Under the pieces are notes generated by a model, which worked only from the letters and a program-made list of their open reading frames with translations, ran no database searches and was not told the origin of the DNA. A stretch of DNA of 6,959 nt from Acidimicrobiales bacterium (GTDB taxonomy: Bacteria > Actinomycetota > Acidimicrobiia > Acidimicrobiales > Poriferisodaliceae): the NCBI GenBank assembly GCA_020631315.1, contig JAHDHM010000195.1, positions 1 to 6,959 on the forward strand, given 5' to 3'. Positions 1 to 5,898 of the stretch are shown here, one piece after another (position 1 is the stretch's first letter; the number at the start of each line of letters is the position of its first letter). Position numbers and translations under genes: made by a program.

Positions 1-1017
1 GCCGGTGTGGCCGGTGAGGACATCGTGAAGCCGCACGACGAGATGGACTGGATGATCCGCCTGGCGAAGGAGATCGACGTCCCGGTGACCTGGTTGATGC
101 TCCAGAACCTGGTGGCACCCGACGACTGGCGCCACTTCATGGAGCTCTCGCACCAGGCGCAACAGGCTGGGCACAGGGTCATCCCCCAGGTGGCGGGGCG
201 CCCGTTCGGCGTCCTCTTCGGTCTCCAGGGTCGTCACCGGTTCCTCGACTGTCCGTCGTTCGCTCCGCTGCTCGATCGTCCCCTGGCCGAGCAGGTTCGG
301 GCCCTGCATGATCCGACGCTCAAGGCCAAGCTCGTCGCCGAGGCCCGAGCAGCGGAGGACGCCGCGCTGTCGGCAGACCCGCTGTCGGCACTCGTGTTGA
401 AGGGCCACAACCGCACCTACGTGCTCGGCGACCCCATCGACTACGAACCTCCTGCATCCGAGTCGATCGCCGGCAGAGCGGCCGAGGCGGGCCACAGCGA
501 GCTGGAGGAGTACTACGACCGGCTGCTCGATCGTGACGGCGAAGCGTTCCTGCTGATGACGTTCCTCGGCTACAGCCACGGCAACGGCGACGCGCTCCAC
601 GACATGCTCACCCACCCGGCTGCGGTCCTCGGCCTCGCCGACGGTGGTGCGCACGCCAACTTCATCTGCGACGCGTCGACCCCGACCTGGATGCTGACGC
701 ACTGGGCCAGGGATCGGTCACGTGGCCCGAAACTCGAACTCCCCTACGTCATCAAGAAGATGACGCACGACACGTCGCGGCTGTTCGGCATGACCGATCG
801 CGGTGTCGTCGCGCCGGGAATGCGAGCCGACCTGAACGTCATCGACTTCGACGCGCTCACGCTGCACGGTCCGCGCAAGGTGCACGACCTGCCTGCCGGC
901 GGCTCACGACTCGTGCAAGACGCCAGCGGCTACGTGGCGACGGTCGTTCGCGGCGAGGTGACCCGCGAGCACGACGCATTCACGGGTTGTCGGCCCGGGC
1001 GCCTCGTCAGGAGCTGA
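1..1017 (+). CDS. N-acyl-D-amino-acid deacylase-type amidohydrolase, 5' end missing
   Basis: The frame is open from the first base, and 338 residues are visible before the TGA. This is the C-terminal part of an amidohydrolase-family-3 enzyme (D-aminoacylase / N-acyl-D-aspartate or D-glutamate deacylase type). Such enzymes are usually about 500-580 residues, so roughly 200 residues, including the HxH metal motif, lie outside the window. Visible marks are the late metal-site block ADGGAHA (Asp at about residue 214, His at about 218), the preceding helix MLTHPAAVLGL, the helix YVIKKMTHDTSRLFGM, and the family's closing beta module (GVVAPGMRADLNVIDFDAL, then a region ending VVRGEVTREHDAFTGCRPGRL). 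The family removes the acyl group from N-acyl-D-amino acids or related amides; the substrate cannot be read from this fragment. It converges on the decarboxylase gene, the two stops overlapping by 11 bp. The family call is solid; the substrate is unknown. Confidence 0.88.
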   Translation, partial: AGVAGEDIVKPHDEMDWMIRLAKEIDVPVTWLMLQNLVAPDDWRHFMELSHQAQQAGHRVIPQVAGRPFGVLFGLQGRHRFLDCPSFAPLLDRPLAEQVRALHDPTLKAKLVAEARAAEDAALSADPLSALVLKGHNRTYVLGDPIDYEPPASESIAGRAAEAGHSELEEYYDRLLDRDGEAFLLMTFLGYSHGNGDALHDMLTHPAAVLGLADGGAHANFICDASTPTWMLTHWARDRSRGPKLELPYVIKKMTHDTSRLFGMTDRGVVAPGMRADLNVIDFDALTLHGPRKVHDLPAGGSRLVQDASGYVATVVRGEVTREHDAFTGCRPGRLVRS

Positions 1018-2365
1018 GCGACGCCAGCACGAGCGCACCGTCGTCGACGGTGGTTCGCGGATTGACGACGCAGATCCGCAGCACCGTCTCACCGTCGACC
1101 GTCGTCGGGGTGACGAAGCCCTGACCACGCCGCAGCAGGCGTTCGGACCAGGCCTCGTACTCGTGCGGACCCCAGCCAAGGCGCCTGAAGCACACGACAC
1201 CCAGGCTCGGCGGCGCCACGAGTTCGAGGACGTCGTCGTCGCGCACCAGCTGGGCGATGCCGGCTGCCGTCTCGAGCGTGGCCTCGATCGCATCGCGGTA
1301 CGCGTCGACCCCGTGGACCGCCAGCGAGAACCAGAAGGGCACCCCTCGTGCTCGCCGGGACAGATGGTGGGCGAGGTCGGACGGGTTCGGATCGCCGTCG
1401 TCGAGCACGTCGAGGTAGCCCGCAGACTGAGTGTGGGTCCGCCGGGCCTCATCGGGATCCCGCCACAGGAGGGCGCAGGCGTCGAAGGGAGCGAACAGCC
1501 ACTTGTGCGGGTCGACGATGATGCTGTCGGCGCACTCGATGCCGTCGTAGAGCTGGCGAACCGACGGTGCGAGCCGGCCTGCACCGCCATAGGCGGCATC
1601 GACATGGAACCAGAGGCCGTGCTCGGCGCAGACGGTCGCGACACCGTCGAGCTCGTCGATCACGCCGAGGTTGGTGGTGCCGGCGGTGGCGACGACTGCG
1701 ACGACGCTGCCTCGACGGTGTGGCTCGAACGACGCGAGCTTTCGAGCGATGGCCGGCCCGGTGAGACGTCGGTCGGTCCCGACGGGAACTGCGACGACGT
1801 CGGCGTCCATGACGCCGGCTGCCGCGGCGACCGACGAGTGGGACTCGGCCGAAGCGAGGATGATCGGTCGTGTCAGTGGATCACCGGTTCGTTGCCGGTG
1901 GCGGTCCCGAGCAGTGACGAGTGCCGAGAGGTTGCCGGCCGTGCCGCCGCTCACGAACACACCGGCGCTTGCGGCCGGCATCCCGAACTCGTCGGCGAGA
2001 AAGCGAAGGGCTTCGTTCTCGGCGAAGACCAGCCCGGCACCCTCCTTCCAACTCCCTGCGTAGATCGAGCTCGCGCTGACCAAGAGGTCACCGAGGATGG
2101 CGCTCTCGGTCGGGGCCGCGGGGACGAACGCCAGGAACCTCGGGTGGTCCGTCGAGATGGTGGCCGGCGCCAGGACGTCGGCGAAGATCCGCAGTGCCTC
2201 GTCCCCGCCGATGCCCGACGGCGTGATCGTCGCTCCGGCAGCAGCACGTAGCTCGTCGCCGGTGCGGGGACCATCGAGCGGCGGCGGGTCCATCCGGACC
2301 CGCCGTAGTGCGTGGTCGACGACGGCGTCGGCCAGGCGATCGCCTTCAGGGCTCGGTCGATGCAT
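1007..2365 (-). CDS. PLP-dependent amino-acid decarboxylase (group II, aromatic-L-amino-acid decarboxylase-like)
   Basis: The product is 452 residues, close to the usual 450-500 of this fold-type I family (Pyridoxal_deC). Visible landmarks in order: HPRFLAFVPAAPTESAILGD (74-93), the entry region of the active site; SGGTAGNLSALV (139-150), the PLP phosphate loop; ESHSS (174-178), whose His should stack on the PLP ring; HVDAAYGG (254-261), whose Asp256 should bind the pyridine nitrogen; and DPHKWL (285-290), with Lys288 as the Schiff-base lysine. The enzyme should decarboxylate an L-amino acid to an amine and CO2 in the cytosol. Aromatic, 2,4-diaminobutyrate or other substrates cannot be told apart by eye. 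The ATG at 2365 is favoured by an AGGG 7 nt upstream and by a -10-like TAGGGT ending 6 nt upstream. The gene follows the threonine ammonia-lyase gene by 56 bp on the same strand. Confidence 0.9.
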   Translation of the reverse strand: MHRPSPEGDRLADAVVDHALRRVRMDPPPLDGPRTGDELRAAAGATITPSGIGGDEALRIFADVLAPATISTDHPRFLAFVPAAPTESAILGDLLVSASSIYAGSWKEGAGLVFAENEALRFLADEFGMPAASAGVFVSGGTAGNLSALVTARDRHRQRTGDPLTRPIILASAESHSSVAAAAGVMDADVVAVPVGTDRRLTGPAIARKLASFEPHRRGSVVAVVATAGTTNLGVIDELDGVATVCAEHGLWFHVDAAYGGAGRLAPSVRQLYDGIECADSIIVDPHKWLFAPFDACALLWRDPDEARRTHTQSAGYLDVLDDGDPNPSDLAHHLSRRARGVPFWFSLAVHGVDAYRDAIEATLETAAGIAQLVRDDDVLELVAPPSLGVVCFRRLGWGPHEYEAWSERLLRRGQGFVTPTTVDGETVLRICVVNPRTTVDDGALVLASLSS

Positions 2366-2371
2366 GCGCGG

Positions 2372-2377
2372 ACCCTA
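2372..2377 (-). promoter_or_regulatory. Putative -10 element (TAGGGT) for a leaderless decarboxylase mRNA
   Basis: Read on the minus strand, TAGGGT fits the actinobacterial -10 pattern TANNNT. It is followed by six bases (CCGCGC) and then the ATG at 2365, so transcription could start at the start codon. The same spacing is seen before gpmI. No convincing -35 hexamer is present 16-19 bp upstream. The AGGG inside it could instead serve as a weak Shine-Dalgarno on a read-through message from the upstream gene. Confidence 0.35.
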
Positions 2378-2421
2378 GCGACCGGATCGCCGGCCGGTCG
2401 GGAGTTCGACTCCGGGTCGGC

Positions 2422-3615
2422 TCACCAGTCCACGAGTTCGGCGCGCAGGCCGACGGTACGGAGCGCGTCGAGCACCCGATGTGCGTGATCGAGATCGAGC
2501 GTGTCGACGCGGAGTTCGAGCACGGTGCTTCGTGCACCGGTGGAGCCGAGGCCGTCGTGGTCGACCTGCACGACGTTGGCCGCCTCGTCGGCGATGACCT
2601 TGGACCCCTGTGCGAGACGACCGGGAACGTCGTCGAGCTCGACTCGAATGCGGTTGAGACGCCCCTGGCTGGCAAGGCCTCGAAGGGTCACGACGGCGAG
2701 TGTCCTCGGGTCGATGTTCCCTCCGCAGAGGACCAGACCGACCTTCTGGTCGGCGAAGCGCTCGGAATGTTCGAGGCAGGCGGCGAGCCCCACCGCACCA
2801 GCACCTTCGACGACGGTCTTCTCGATCTCGAGGAGCAGCGCGATCGATCGCTCGATGGCCGCCTCGGACACCACCAACACCTCGACGTCGTGCTGCTCGA
2901 CCAGAGCGGACGTCAGCACTCCGGGTTCGGTCACGGCAATGCCGTCCGCGACGGTGGAACCAGGTGCCGCGGTCGACGCACGGCCCGCACGCCGGTCCGC
3001 CATGGAGGGGTAGCGCTCGGTCTGCACGCCCACGACCCGGACCGGCCGGTCGTGGGCGCTGGCGGCGAGGGCGAGTCCCGAGACCAGCCCACCACCTCCG
3101 ACCGCGGCCACGATGGTGTCGAGCGTGGGCTCGTCCTCGAGCATCTCGAGCCCGATGGTCCCCTGCCCGGCGATGACGGCCGCATCGTCGAAGGGATGGA
3201 TGAACTCGAGCCCCTCGGCGTCGGAGAGCCGACGTGCCTCGACCGCGGACTCCATCACGTCGTCGCCGGCGAGGACCACCCGGGCACCGAGATCCTGGGT
3301 TCTCGCGACCTTGACGAAGGGTGTGGTGCGCGGCATCACGATCGTGGCGTCGATGCCGAGCAGCGACGCGTGATGAGCGACACCTTGGGCGTGGTTGCCC
3401 GCCGACATGGCGATGACCCCGGTGCCGGGCTCGACGTCGAGCAGCCGGTTCCTGGCACCTCGGCCCTTGAAGGAACCGGTGTACTGGAGGTTCTCGAACT
3501 TGAGGTACACGTCGACGCCGGTGATCTCCGACAGCGTGTGTGACCGGTGCAGCGGCGTGCGCACCAGCGCATCGCCCAGACGGTCCCGGGAGCGCAGCTG
3601 CGGACATCGGACCAT
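2422..3615 (-). CDS. ilvA: Threonine ammonia-lyase (threonine dehydratase), medium form with ACT domain
   Basis: The product is 397 residues, typical of the medium form of threonine ammonia-lyase (about 380-405). It is a fold-type II PLP enzyme that deaminates L-threonine to 2-oxobutanoate, the isoleucine precursor, and usually also acts on L-serine. Visible: RTPLHRS (19-25), ENLQYTGSFKGRGA (41-54) with Lys50 as the PLP lysine, the substrate loop SAGNHAQG (71-78), the phosphate-binding GGGGL (173-177), CGGN (297-300), and a C-terminal ACT-like segment from about residue 320 (RIRVELDDVPGRLAQ) for probable amino-acid feedback control. I chose the ATG at 3615 because homology begins just after it; the open frame runs on to 3957 but that extension is low-complexity Arg/Ser/Pro and overlaps the divergent gene. 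No clear Shine-Dalgarno is seen. The gene is probably co-transcribed with the decarboxylase gene downstream. Confidence 0.93.
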   Translation of the reverse strand: MVRCPQLRSRDRLGDALVRTPLHRSHTLSEITGVDVYLKFENLQYTGSFKGRGARNRLLDVEPGTGVIAMSAGNHAQGVAHHASLLGIDATIVMPRTTPFVKVARTQDLGARVVLAGDDVMESAVEARRLSDAEGLEFIHPFDDAAVIAGQGTIGLEMLEDEPTLDTIVAAVGGGGLVSGLALAASAHDRPVRVVGVQTERYPSMADRRAGRASTAAPGSTVADGIAVTEPGVLTSALVEQHDVEVLVVSEAAIERSIALLLEIEKTVVEGAGAVGLAACLEHSERFADQKVGLVLCGGNIDPRTLAVVTLRGLASQGRLNRIRVELDDVPGRLAQGSKVIADEAANVVQVDHDGLGSTGARSTVLELRVDTLDLDHAHRVLDALRTVGLRAELVDW

Positions 3616-3667
3616 GATGGCGGCTCGCGACCTCAGGCTCGGACCGGGGACGTGCAAGGATCGTGGC
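3616..3667. promoter_or_regulatory. Divergent intergenic region between ilvA and the membrane-protein gene
   Basis: Only 52 bp separate the two divergent start codons, so promoters for both directions must lie here or extend into the coding sequences. I see no convincing TANNNT element at leaderless distance from the ilvA ATG. The only clear signal is the ribosome binding site for the rightward gene. Confidence 0.35.
3656..3660 (+). promoter_or_regulatory. Ribosome binding site deciding the GTG start at 3668
   Basis: AAGGA stands 7 nt before the GTG at 3668, an ideal Shine-Dalgarno distance. It therefore selects that GTG over upstream in-frame starts, which lie inside the divergent ilvA gene. 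Confidence 0.65.
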
Positions 3668-4192
3668 GTGTCGGCAGCAGAGGACTCACGCGGGACAGAG
3701 CAGAGGTCCGCGTCGAGTGGCGCCACGGTGCTGGCGGGCGAGGCCGAGCAGGGATTCCCCTGGCCCGAGGGTGGTGTCGCGAACGACGATCCGGCACCGG
3801 TGCTGCCGTGGCAGCCCGTCCATGCGGCGCCACCTCCTGCACGCTCCCACCGAGACCGCGACCGACTGGTCCTCGTCCTGGTGCTGCTGCCCTTCGTGAT
3901 GATGGGGCTGTTCGCCGCGTCGGCGTGGCTCGGCGATCGTGCCGGCGGTGGGCCCACGACCCCGCCGGAGGAGTTCGAGGCCGCCGCTCACCAGTGTGTG
4001 GTCGCCGTCGCCGAGGAGACCGGCGCTGGGCTCGTGTCCTCCACCGTCCAGATGACCGTCGGCGACCGGTTCCTGCGTGTCGACGGTGTGCCTCGGGCGG
4101 ACACTCAGCGCGTGGTTCGGTGCGAGGTGACATGGTCGCCGGGATTCAGTGACGTCGAGGTGTCGATCGAGGACGCGCCGACGGCGATGTGA
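3668..4192 (+). CDS. Single-pass membrane protein of unknown function
   Basis: I do not recognise a family. The 174-residue product has three parts. First comes a 65-residue N-terminal stretch rich in Ala, Pro, Glu and Ser, with tryptophans in FPWPEGG and VLPWQPV, ending in the basic RSHRDRDR. Next is one clear hydrophobic segment at about 67-88 (LVLVLVLLPFVMMGLFAASAW). Last is a C-terminal domain of about 85 residues that is acidic and probably beta-rich. By the positive-inside rule the N-terminus should be cytoplasmic and the C-terminal domain outside. Cys110 and Cys152 in the outer domain could form a disulfide. The start is set by the AAGGA ribosome binding site. The stop overlaps a GTG (GTGA, 4189-4192) in frame with the next gene, but that start is unlikely to be used. 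A functional link to the photolyase gene downstream is unproven. Confidence 0.72.
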   Translation: MSAAEDSRGTEQRSASSGATVLAGEAEQGFPWPEGGVANDDPAPVLPWQPVHAAPPPARSHRDRDRLVLVLVLLPFVMMGLFAASAWLGDRAGGGPTTPPEEFEAAAHQCVVAVAEETGAGLVSSTVQMTVGDRFLRVDGVPRADTQRVVRCEVTWSPGFSDVEVSIEDAPTAM

Positions 4193-4208
4193 ACCTCTCC
4201 CCGACTCG

Positions 4209-4352
4209 TCACGGGGCTCGGATGCGGATGCACAGGTCGTGGGCATCCAGGCTCGTCGTCGGCGGGTCGAGCACTTCTACGGTGACGGTCGTGTCGATGG
4301 CGACGGACGAGAAGACCTGCGGCTCGTGTGGCCGCCGGATCGAGTGGCGCAA
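4209..4352 (-). other. Possible small antisense ORF or 3' gene remnant in the 4193-4296 spacer
   Basis: The 104-bp gap between the membrane-protein gene and the DUF2256 gene has no gene on the plus strand. On the minus strand it reads as a protein-like C-terminus (AIDTTVTVEVLDPPTTSL followed by DAHDLCIRIRAP and TGA at 4211-4209). The pattern is alternating beta-like residues with mostly G/C third positions. The frame is open only back to a stop at 4374-4376. A TTG at 4352 would give 47 residues but overlaps the start of the DUF2256 gene, and no ribosome binding site is evident. It may be a chance antisense frame, a remnant of a displaced gene, or a real small gene. Confidence 0.15.
4278..4283 (+). 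promoter_or_regulatory. Possible -10 element (TACGGT) before the DUF2256-DUF3253 gene
   Basis: TACGGT fits TANNNT and lies 7 nt before a GTG at 4291, two codons upstream of and in frame with the ATG at 4297. A leaderless transcript could start there. The motif is short and no -35 is visible, so this is a weak call. Confidence 0.22.
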
Positions 4353-4662
4353 GAAGTGGGCTGACGACTGGGATCAGGTGCGCTGGTGCTCCGATGCCTG
4401 CCGCCGTCGCAAGGTCCGCCCGGTCGACCGGCAGCTCGAAGCGGCCATCCTCGACCTACTGGCCGAGCGAGCCGGCGATGCCACGATCTGCCCGAGCGAG
4501 GCGGCCAAGGCCGTCGACCCCGACGAGTGGCGTGAGCTGATGGAGCCCGCACGCGCCGCTGGTCGTCGGCTCGTGGCTGACGGGTCGGTCGTCATCACCC
4601 AGAAGGGCCACATCGTGGACCCCTCGACGGCGAAGGGTCCGATCCGGATCCGCCGCGTCTGA
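4297..4662 (+). CDS. DUF2256-DUF3253 fusion protein
   Basis: The 121-residue product joins two small conserved domains. Residues about 6-40 match DUF2256: CGSCGRRIEWRKKW, then WDQVRWCSDACRRR, with Cys8, Cys11, Cys31 and Cys35 forming a CxxC...CxxxC set likely to bind zinc or another metal. Residues about 46-121 match DUF3253: ILDLLAERAGDATICPSEAA, a central WRELMEPARAAGRRLVADG, and the closing VITQKGHIVDPS and KGPIRIRR, a pattern compatible with a small winged-helix fold. Neither domain has a function I know of. The ATG at 4297 was chosen because the Cys motif starts just after it; the GTG at 4291 is an alternative, while the more distant GTG at 4189 adds 36 residues that resemble neither domain. 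It lies 24 nt upstream of the photolyase-like gene and is probably in one operon with it. From memory, DUF2256 genes recur next to cryptochrome/photolyase genes in other bacteria, which fits a shared role. Confidence 0.87.
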   Translation: MATDEKTCGSCGRRIEWRKKWADDWDQVRWCSDACRRRKVRPVDRQLEAAILDLLAERAGDATICPSEAAKAVDPDEWRELMEPARAAGRRLVADGSVVITQKGHIVDPSTAKGPIRIRRV

Positions 4663-4674
4663 GGGCCCGGAGTC

Positions 4675-4680
4675 GAGGAG
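4675..4680 (+). promoter_or_regulatory. Ribosome binding site of the photolyase-like gene
   Basis: GAGGAG lies 6 nt before the ATG at 4687, a strong Shine-Dalgarno. It fixes the start and shows that the protein truly begins at the FAD-binding domain rather than being a truncated reading of a longer gene. Confidence 0.75.
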
Positions 4681-4686
4681 ACATCG

Positions 4687-5898
4687 ATGACGTCGTTGCC
4701 CACTCCCGAGTACACCGGCGCGGCTGACTGGGTCGCCGAGCATCTCGGACACCTCCTCCTCGACGGCACCCGCCCGACGTCGTCGATTCGAGGTGGGCAG
4801 ACCGCAGCAGACGCGGCGCTCGCCGCCTACGACGTACGGGGCTACGCGAGTCGTCGCAACGAGGTCTGGCCCGAGTCGCGGCGAGGAGCGTCACGACTCT
4901 CGCCGTACCTCCGACACGGTCTGATCACTCTGGACGAGGCGTGGGTCCACGTGGCGGGCGGACCGGCGAAGGACGTGCAGAAGTTCCGCGACGAGCTGCT
5001 GTGGCAGGAGTACGCACGGCATGTGTACGCGCGACTCGGAGGCCGCACGGCACGACCGCTGCGTCACCTTCCGGCGCGTGTGACGCCGTGGATCGATCCG
5101 TGGGACCGGTCGATGGCCTGCGTCGACCTGACCATCGGCGAACTGGTCGACGACGGCTGGATGGTGAACCAGGCTCGGATGTGGATGTCGTCGCAGTGGA
5201 CGGTGCGCGGCGGCGCCGACTGGCAGGACGGCGAAGAGCAGTTCTTCCGCCACCTGCTCGACGGGAGTCGCGCCGCGAACCGCCTCGGCTGGCAGTGGAC
5301 GGTGGGCACGGGCACCGGCCGTCCCTACGGCTTCAGCCGTTGGCAGGTGAACACGCGCGCCCCCGGCATCTGCGAGGGCTGCGAGCACCGGGATGCGTGT
5401 CCGATCGACGATCGCCCCGATCCGCGGGCCGGAGCGTCGGTGACCGAACCGATGCTCAGGTCCGATCCCGACCCGACCGCCACGGCGGGGCCGTCGAAGT
5501 TGCTCGCCTCGGGCACACCCGAGGCCGTGTGGGTCACCGCTGAGTCACTCGGCACGTCCGACCCCGCGCTGTCTGCGCACCCAGAGCTGCCCGTGCACTT
5601 CGTGTTCGACGAGCCGCTGCTCGTGAGGCTCCGTCTGGCGGCCAATCGCCTGGTGTTCCTGACCGAGTGTCTGGCCGATCTCGCACAACACCGTGACGTC
5701 CGGGTGTCGCTCGGCTCGCCGGCCGACGCGCTGGCCGGCGAGCGTCTTGCGGTGACCTGGGCGCCGGTGCCCGGGTTCCGTCGTCTGGAGGAACGCCTCG
5801 CAGATGCGGTGGTGGAGCTGCATCCATGGCCGTGGTTGCGCCGTCCGCACGGCGGCCCGATCGGGTCCTTCAGCGCCTGGCGCAAGCGCCTCCGTTGA
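4687..5898 (+). CDS. Photolyase/cryptochrome-family protein with permuted domain order and Fe-S-like cysteines
   Basis: The product is 403 residues; classical photolyases are about 450-520. Residues about 35-225 are the helical FAD-binding domain. ASRLSPYLRHG (69-79) is the FAD phosphate loop, and E103 and W106 (ELLWQEYARH) match E. coli photolyase E274 and W277. N161, R164 and M165 match N341, R344 and M345; W135, W179 and W202 match the electron-transfer triad W306, W359 and W382. D192, N198 and W204 match D372, N378 and W384; S194 replaces D374. (E. coli numbering is from memory.) Cys145, Cys229, Cys232 and Cys238 resemble the [4Fe-4S] set of bacterial (6-4) photolyases. A Pro/Asp-rich linker (about 242-277) leads to an alpha/beta domain (278-403) that looks like the displaced photolyase N-terminal domain: AVWVTAESLGTSDPAL, VHFVFDEPLL, NRLVFLTECLADL, SLGSPADAL and a terminal SFSAWRKRLR. 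Light-driven DNA repair is likely; a photoreceptor role is possible. Confidence 0.88.
   Translation: MTSLPTPEYTGAADWVAEHLGHLLLDGTRPTSSIRGGQTAADAALAAYDVRGYASRRNEVWPESRRGASRLSPYLRHGLITLDEAWVHVAGGPAKDVQKFRDELLWQEYARHVYARLGGRTARPLRHLPARVTPWIDPWDRSMACVDLTIGELVDDGWMVNQARMWMSSQWTVRGGADWQDGEEQFFRHLLDGSRAANRLGWQWTVGTGTGRPYGFSRWQVNTRAPGICEGCEHRDACPIDDRPDPRAGASVTEPMLRSDPDPTATAGPSKLLASGTPEAVWVTAESLGTSDPALSAHPELPVHFVFDEPLLVRLRLAANRLVFLTECLADLAQHRDVRVSLGSPADALAGERLAVTWAPVPGFRRLEERLADAVVELHPWPWLRRPHGGPIGSFSAWRKRLR

Noticed and set aside
1163..2251. 362-codon plus-strand reading frame opposite the decarboxylase
   Set aside because: It is a shadow of the real minus-strand gene. Its translation is low-complexity in Arg, Gly, Asp and Val, while the opposite strand shows all PLP motifs.
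2396..2420. tRNA T-loop-like motif (GAGTTCGACTCC) between ilvA and the decarboxylase gene
   Set aside because: The T-stem does not pair in tRNA register and no matching acceptor or anticodon arm exists upstream. It is at most a 5-bp hairpin.
2308..3543. 411-codon plus-strand reading frame opposite ilvA
   Set aside because: It is an antisense shadow with no recognisable motif and biased composition; the minus strand encodes a complete threonine ammonia-lyase.
3616..3957. 114-residue N-terminal extension of ilvA
   Set aside because: It is Arg/Ser/Pro-rich, unlike any threonine dehydratase leader, and overlaps the divergent membrane-protein gene that has its own good ribosome binding site.
4199..4216. 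CCCCG/CGGGG inverted repeat just after the membrane-protein stop as a terminator
   Set aside because: The stem is only 5 bp with an 8-nt loop and no T-run follows, so it is likely chance in GC-rich DNA.
4226..4248. GGATGC...GCATCC inverted repeat in the spacer before the DUF2256 gene
   Set aside because: A 6-bp stem with an 11-nt loop is too short to call an operator or terminator without comparative data.
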